From positions 1 to 64,000 of the forward strand of contig CAJWSW010000001.1 in NCBI GenBank assembly GCA_913046035.1: DNA of 64,000 bases, read 5' to 3'. The notes below the pieces were generated by a model. That model made no database searches and was not told the DNA's origin. It saw only the letters and a program-made list of their open reading frames with translations. Made by a program: the position numbers and the translations under genes. Shown here one piece after another: positions 62,704-64,000 of this stretch. The first letter of the stretch is position 1. Each line of letters starts with the position of its first letter. The DNA is from an uncultured Alphaproteobacteria bacterium (lineage in GTDB: Bacteria; Pseudomonadota; Alphaproteobacteria; MPNO01; UBA830).

Positions 62704-63875
62704 TGTCTTTTCCTGTCGATGCCGTGAATATGCAGCTTGAAAAGCTGGCAAAGCATCCATTCTATGAGGGGCGTGTGCCTTCGAGCGTCGCCGATGCAGA
62801 AGACTTTGCCGCCAATGTGCCGCTTATGAGCCGGACCGAACTGGTTACGGAAATGAATAAAACGGGTTACGGTGCATTTGGCGGCGGTAATCCGGTGCGC
62901 ATGAATCTTAGCCCTATGGGCTCTTCGCTCGTCCCCGTGATGCAGACGAGTAGTGACCTCGATTATCTTATTACAGCGGCTCGAACGCATCTAGATGCTT
63001 GCGGCGTTGGTCCTGGCGACGTGTGCGCAGTAACTTTTGGCTATCACATGTTCGTTGCCGGCCTATTCTACCAGTCACAGATGGAAGCCCATGGCGTGCC
63101 ATGTATTCCGCTCGGTCCCGGCGAAGTAGAACGCACCGTCGAAGTCTGCACTCAGCACGATGTAACTGTGCTTGCGGGTAATCCTTCCTTCTCGTTAAAG
63201 CTGATCGAGCATGGACTGAAACCGCCAAAGGTGTTCTTTGCTGGGGGCGAGGCATTTACCGGCAATCCGAAGCTCTATGGTGCGGTGCGTGCGGCGATGC
63301 CGGATACCTTGCTAGTGGATTCGTTCTCGTTATCGGAATTCTTGCCTGTAGCGCGGACCTTTCCCGGCGGTGAGGGTGTGCATGTGTTCGACGAACTGGT
63401 GTACGCAGAGGTGGTCGAACCCGGAACCGGTGAACGGTTGGGGGATGGTGAGCGGGGTGAGCTGGTGTTGACCCATTTGAAGAAAGAGGCGCAGCCGCTG
63501 CTGCGATATCGCACTGGCGATCTAACTATTCGCCAGACCACGGAACCGCTTCACGGACGCACAATAAACCTGCCGCGCGTCGTATTTGGCCGCACCGATG
63601 ACATGGTCAAAGTAAAGGGTGTAAAGGTCTACCCGTCGGAACTCCGTAGCGTTTTGCTAGGTCTCGATGGGCCAACCGGTCGATATCGCCTCACTGTGTC
63701 AGCGAAAGACGGCGGTGGTGACCGCCTTGCGCTCACTTTGGAGGGATCTGGCGGAGATGGTGTGTCTGAAGAAATTGCCCGGCGCTTTAAGAGTCAGACT
63801 TTGATTTCGGTAGATGAAATTACATTTAAAGAAATTGTTGAAGAGGGCCTCACGGTCGTGGACACGCGAAGCTGA
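62703..63875 (+). CDS. PaaK-like (phenylacetate-CoA ligase family) adenylating protein
   Basis: 390 residues, shorter than the usual 430. Recognisable: FAGGEAFTG, DSFSLSEF (for the YGxTE motif), GERGELVLTHL, LRYRTGDLT, and the C-terminal VKVKGVKVYPSELRSVL. The phosphate-binding loop normally reading SSGTTGxPT is replaced by LSPMGSSLVPV. It would activate a carboxylic acid as an acyl-AMP and then as a CoA ester, unless the loop change has altered chemistry. Overlaps the ThDP enzyme gene by one base. GC-richer than most neighbours. Confidence 0.85.
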   Translation: MSFPVDAVNMQLEKLAKHPFYEGRVPSSVADAEDFAANVPLMSRTELVTEMNKTGYGAFGGGNPVRMNLSPMGSSLVPVMQTSSDLDYLITAARTHLDACGVGPGDVCAVTFGYHMFVAGLFYQSQMEAHGVPCIPLGPGEVERTVEVCTQHDVTVLAGNPSFSLKLIEHGLKPPKVFFAGGEAFTGNPKLYGAVRAAMPDTLLVDSFSLSEFLPVARTFPGGEGVHVFDELVYAEVVEPGTGERLGDGERGELVLTHLKKEAQPLLRYRTGDLTIRQTTEPLHGRTINLPRVVFGRTDDMVKVKGVKVYPSELRSVLLGLDGPTGRYRLTVSAKDGGGDRLALTLEGSGGDGVSEEIARRFKSQTLISVDEITFKEIVEEGLTVVDTRS

Positions 63876-63895
63876 GAGAGGGGAACAAACCACCA

Positions 63896-64000
63896 TGACC
63901 GATGCGCCATGGCGACTAATCGTTGATAACAATTCCTATGCAGATTTTTCGGTATCGGTTTCGCCAGCCGTCGAAAAAGCTCTAGTTGGCGGCGAATCAC
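63896..64000 (+). CDS. Start of an unidentified CDS (truncated by window end)
   Basis: 35 codons from ATG 63896, open at the window end, with GAGAGGGGAA upstream. Begins MTDAPWRLIVDNNSYADFS. It follows the ligase by 20 bp and is probably the third gene of the same operon. Too short for a family call. Confidence 0.55.

Overview
The window looks like chromosomal DNA of a free-living alphaproteobacterium with mid-range GC, probably a marine or aquatic Rhodospirillales-like lineage. The main support is the housekeeping block at 46-57 kb: def-fmt-truA converging on rpmH-rnpA-yidD-yidC-engB-argB-(HAD)-dapD-dapE, an order I associate with alphaproteobacteria. Short intergenic gaps, ATGA-type overlaps and many small-molecule transporters fit a fairly streamlined genome. 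I saw no rRNA, CRISPR array, insertion sequence, integrase or prophage. The lineage is an inference.

Layout. 0-3 kb: a WYL-domain regulator cut by the window edge, an orphan protein, a zinc-independent MDR oxidoreductase and a small CxxCxGxG protein. 3-16 kb: an accessory catabolic-looking region with a TauD-like dioxygenase, two UbiD-family decarboxylases, a rhodanese-like protein, an XRE regulator, a TPR/2OG-oxygenase fusion, a PyrK/PyrD-like pair, an aquaporin, an Atm1-type ABC exporter and an ACMSD-like amidohydrolase. 16-24.7 kb: an ABC-F ATPase, a GST, an NMT1/THI5-like protein without a leader, an M17 aminopeptidase, a low-molecular-weight tyrosine phosphatase, two EamA transporters and a pterin dehydratase. 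24.8-27.5 kb: three more EamA transporters in tandem. 27.9-36.8 kb: an RND efflux pair whose adaptor carries an EF-hand pair, a sirtuin, an RNA methylase, an IalB-like protein, an MFS carrier and another EamA. 36.8-42 kb: rlmN, argG with an overlapping seventh EamA gene, folD, yggT and tRNA-Ala(CGC).

42.2-43 kb holds the most striking locus. A Bcp-type peroxiredoxin gene runs through an in-frame UGA exactly where the peroxidatic cysteine belongs, and a compact bacterial-SECIS-like hairpin follows the UGA. It is almost certainly a selenoprotein, normally missed or split by gene callers. A 59-residue zinc-ribbon gene with its own strong terminator lies just upstream.

43.4-60.7 kb: a GlcG-like protein, an MFS carrier, rmuC, the housekeeping block, a TVP38-family membrane protein paired with a mercuric-reductase-like flavoprotein, a small membrane protein and another MFS carrier. 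60.9-64 kb: a tight operon of a ThDP enzyme, a PaaK-like ligase with an altered nucleotide loop, and the start of a third gene.

The genes appear to form three working groups: core translation, membrane-biogenesis and lysine/arginine synthesis; an unusually large set of small-molecule transporters (seven DMT, three MFS, one RND, one MIP); and decarboxylation, oxygenation and ligation enzymes that suggest use of aromatic, heterocyclic or other unsaturated acids. The actual substrates cannot be read from sequence.
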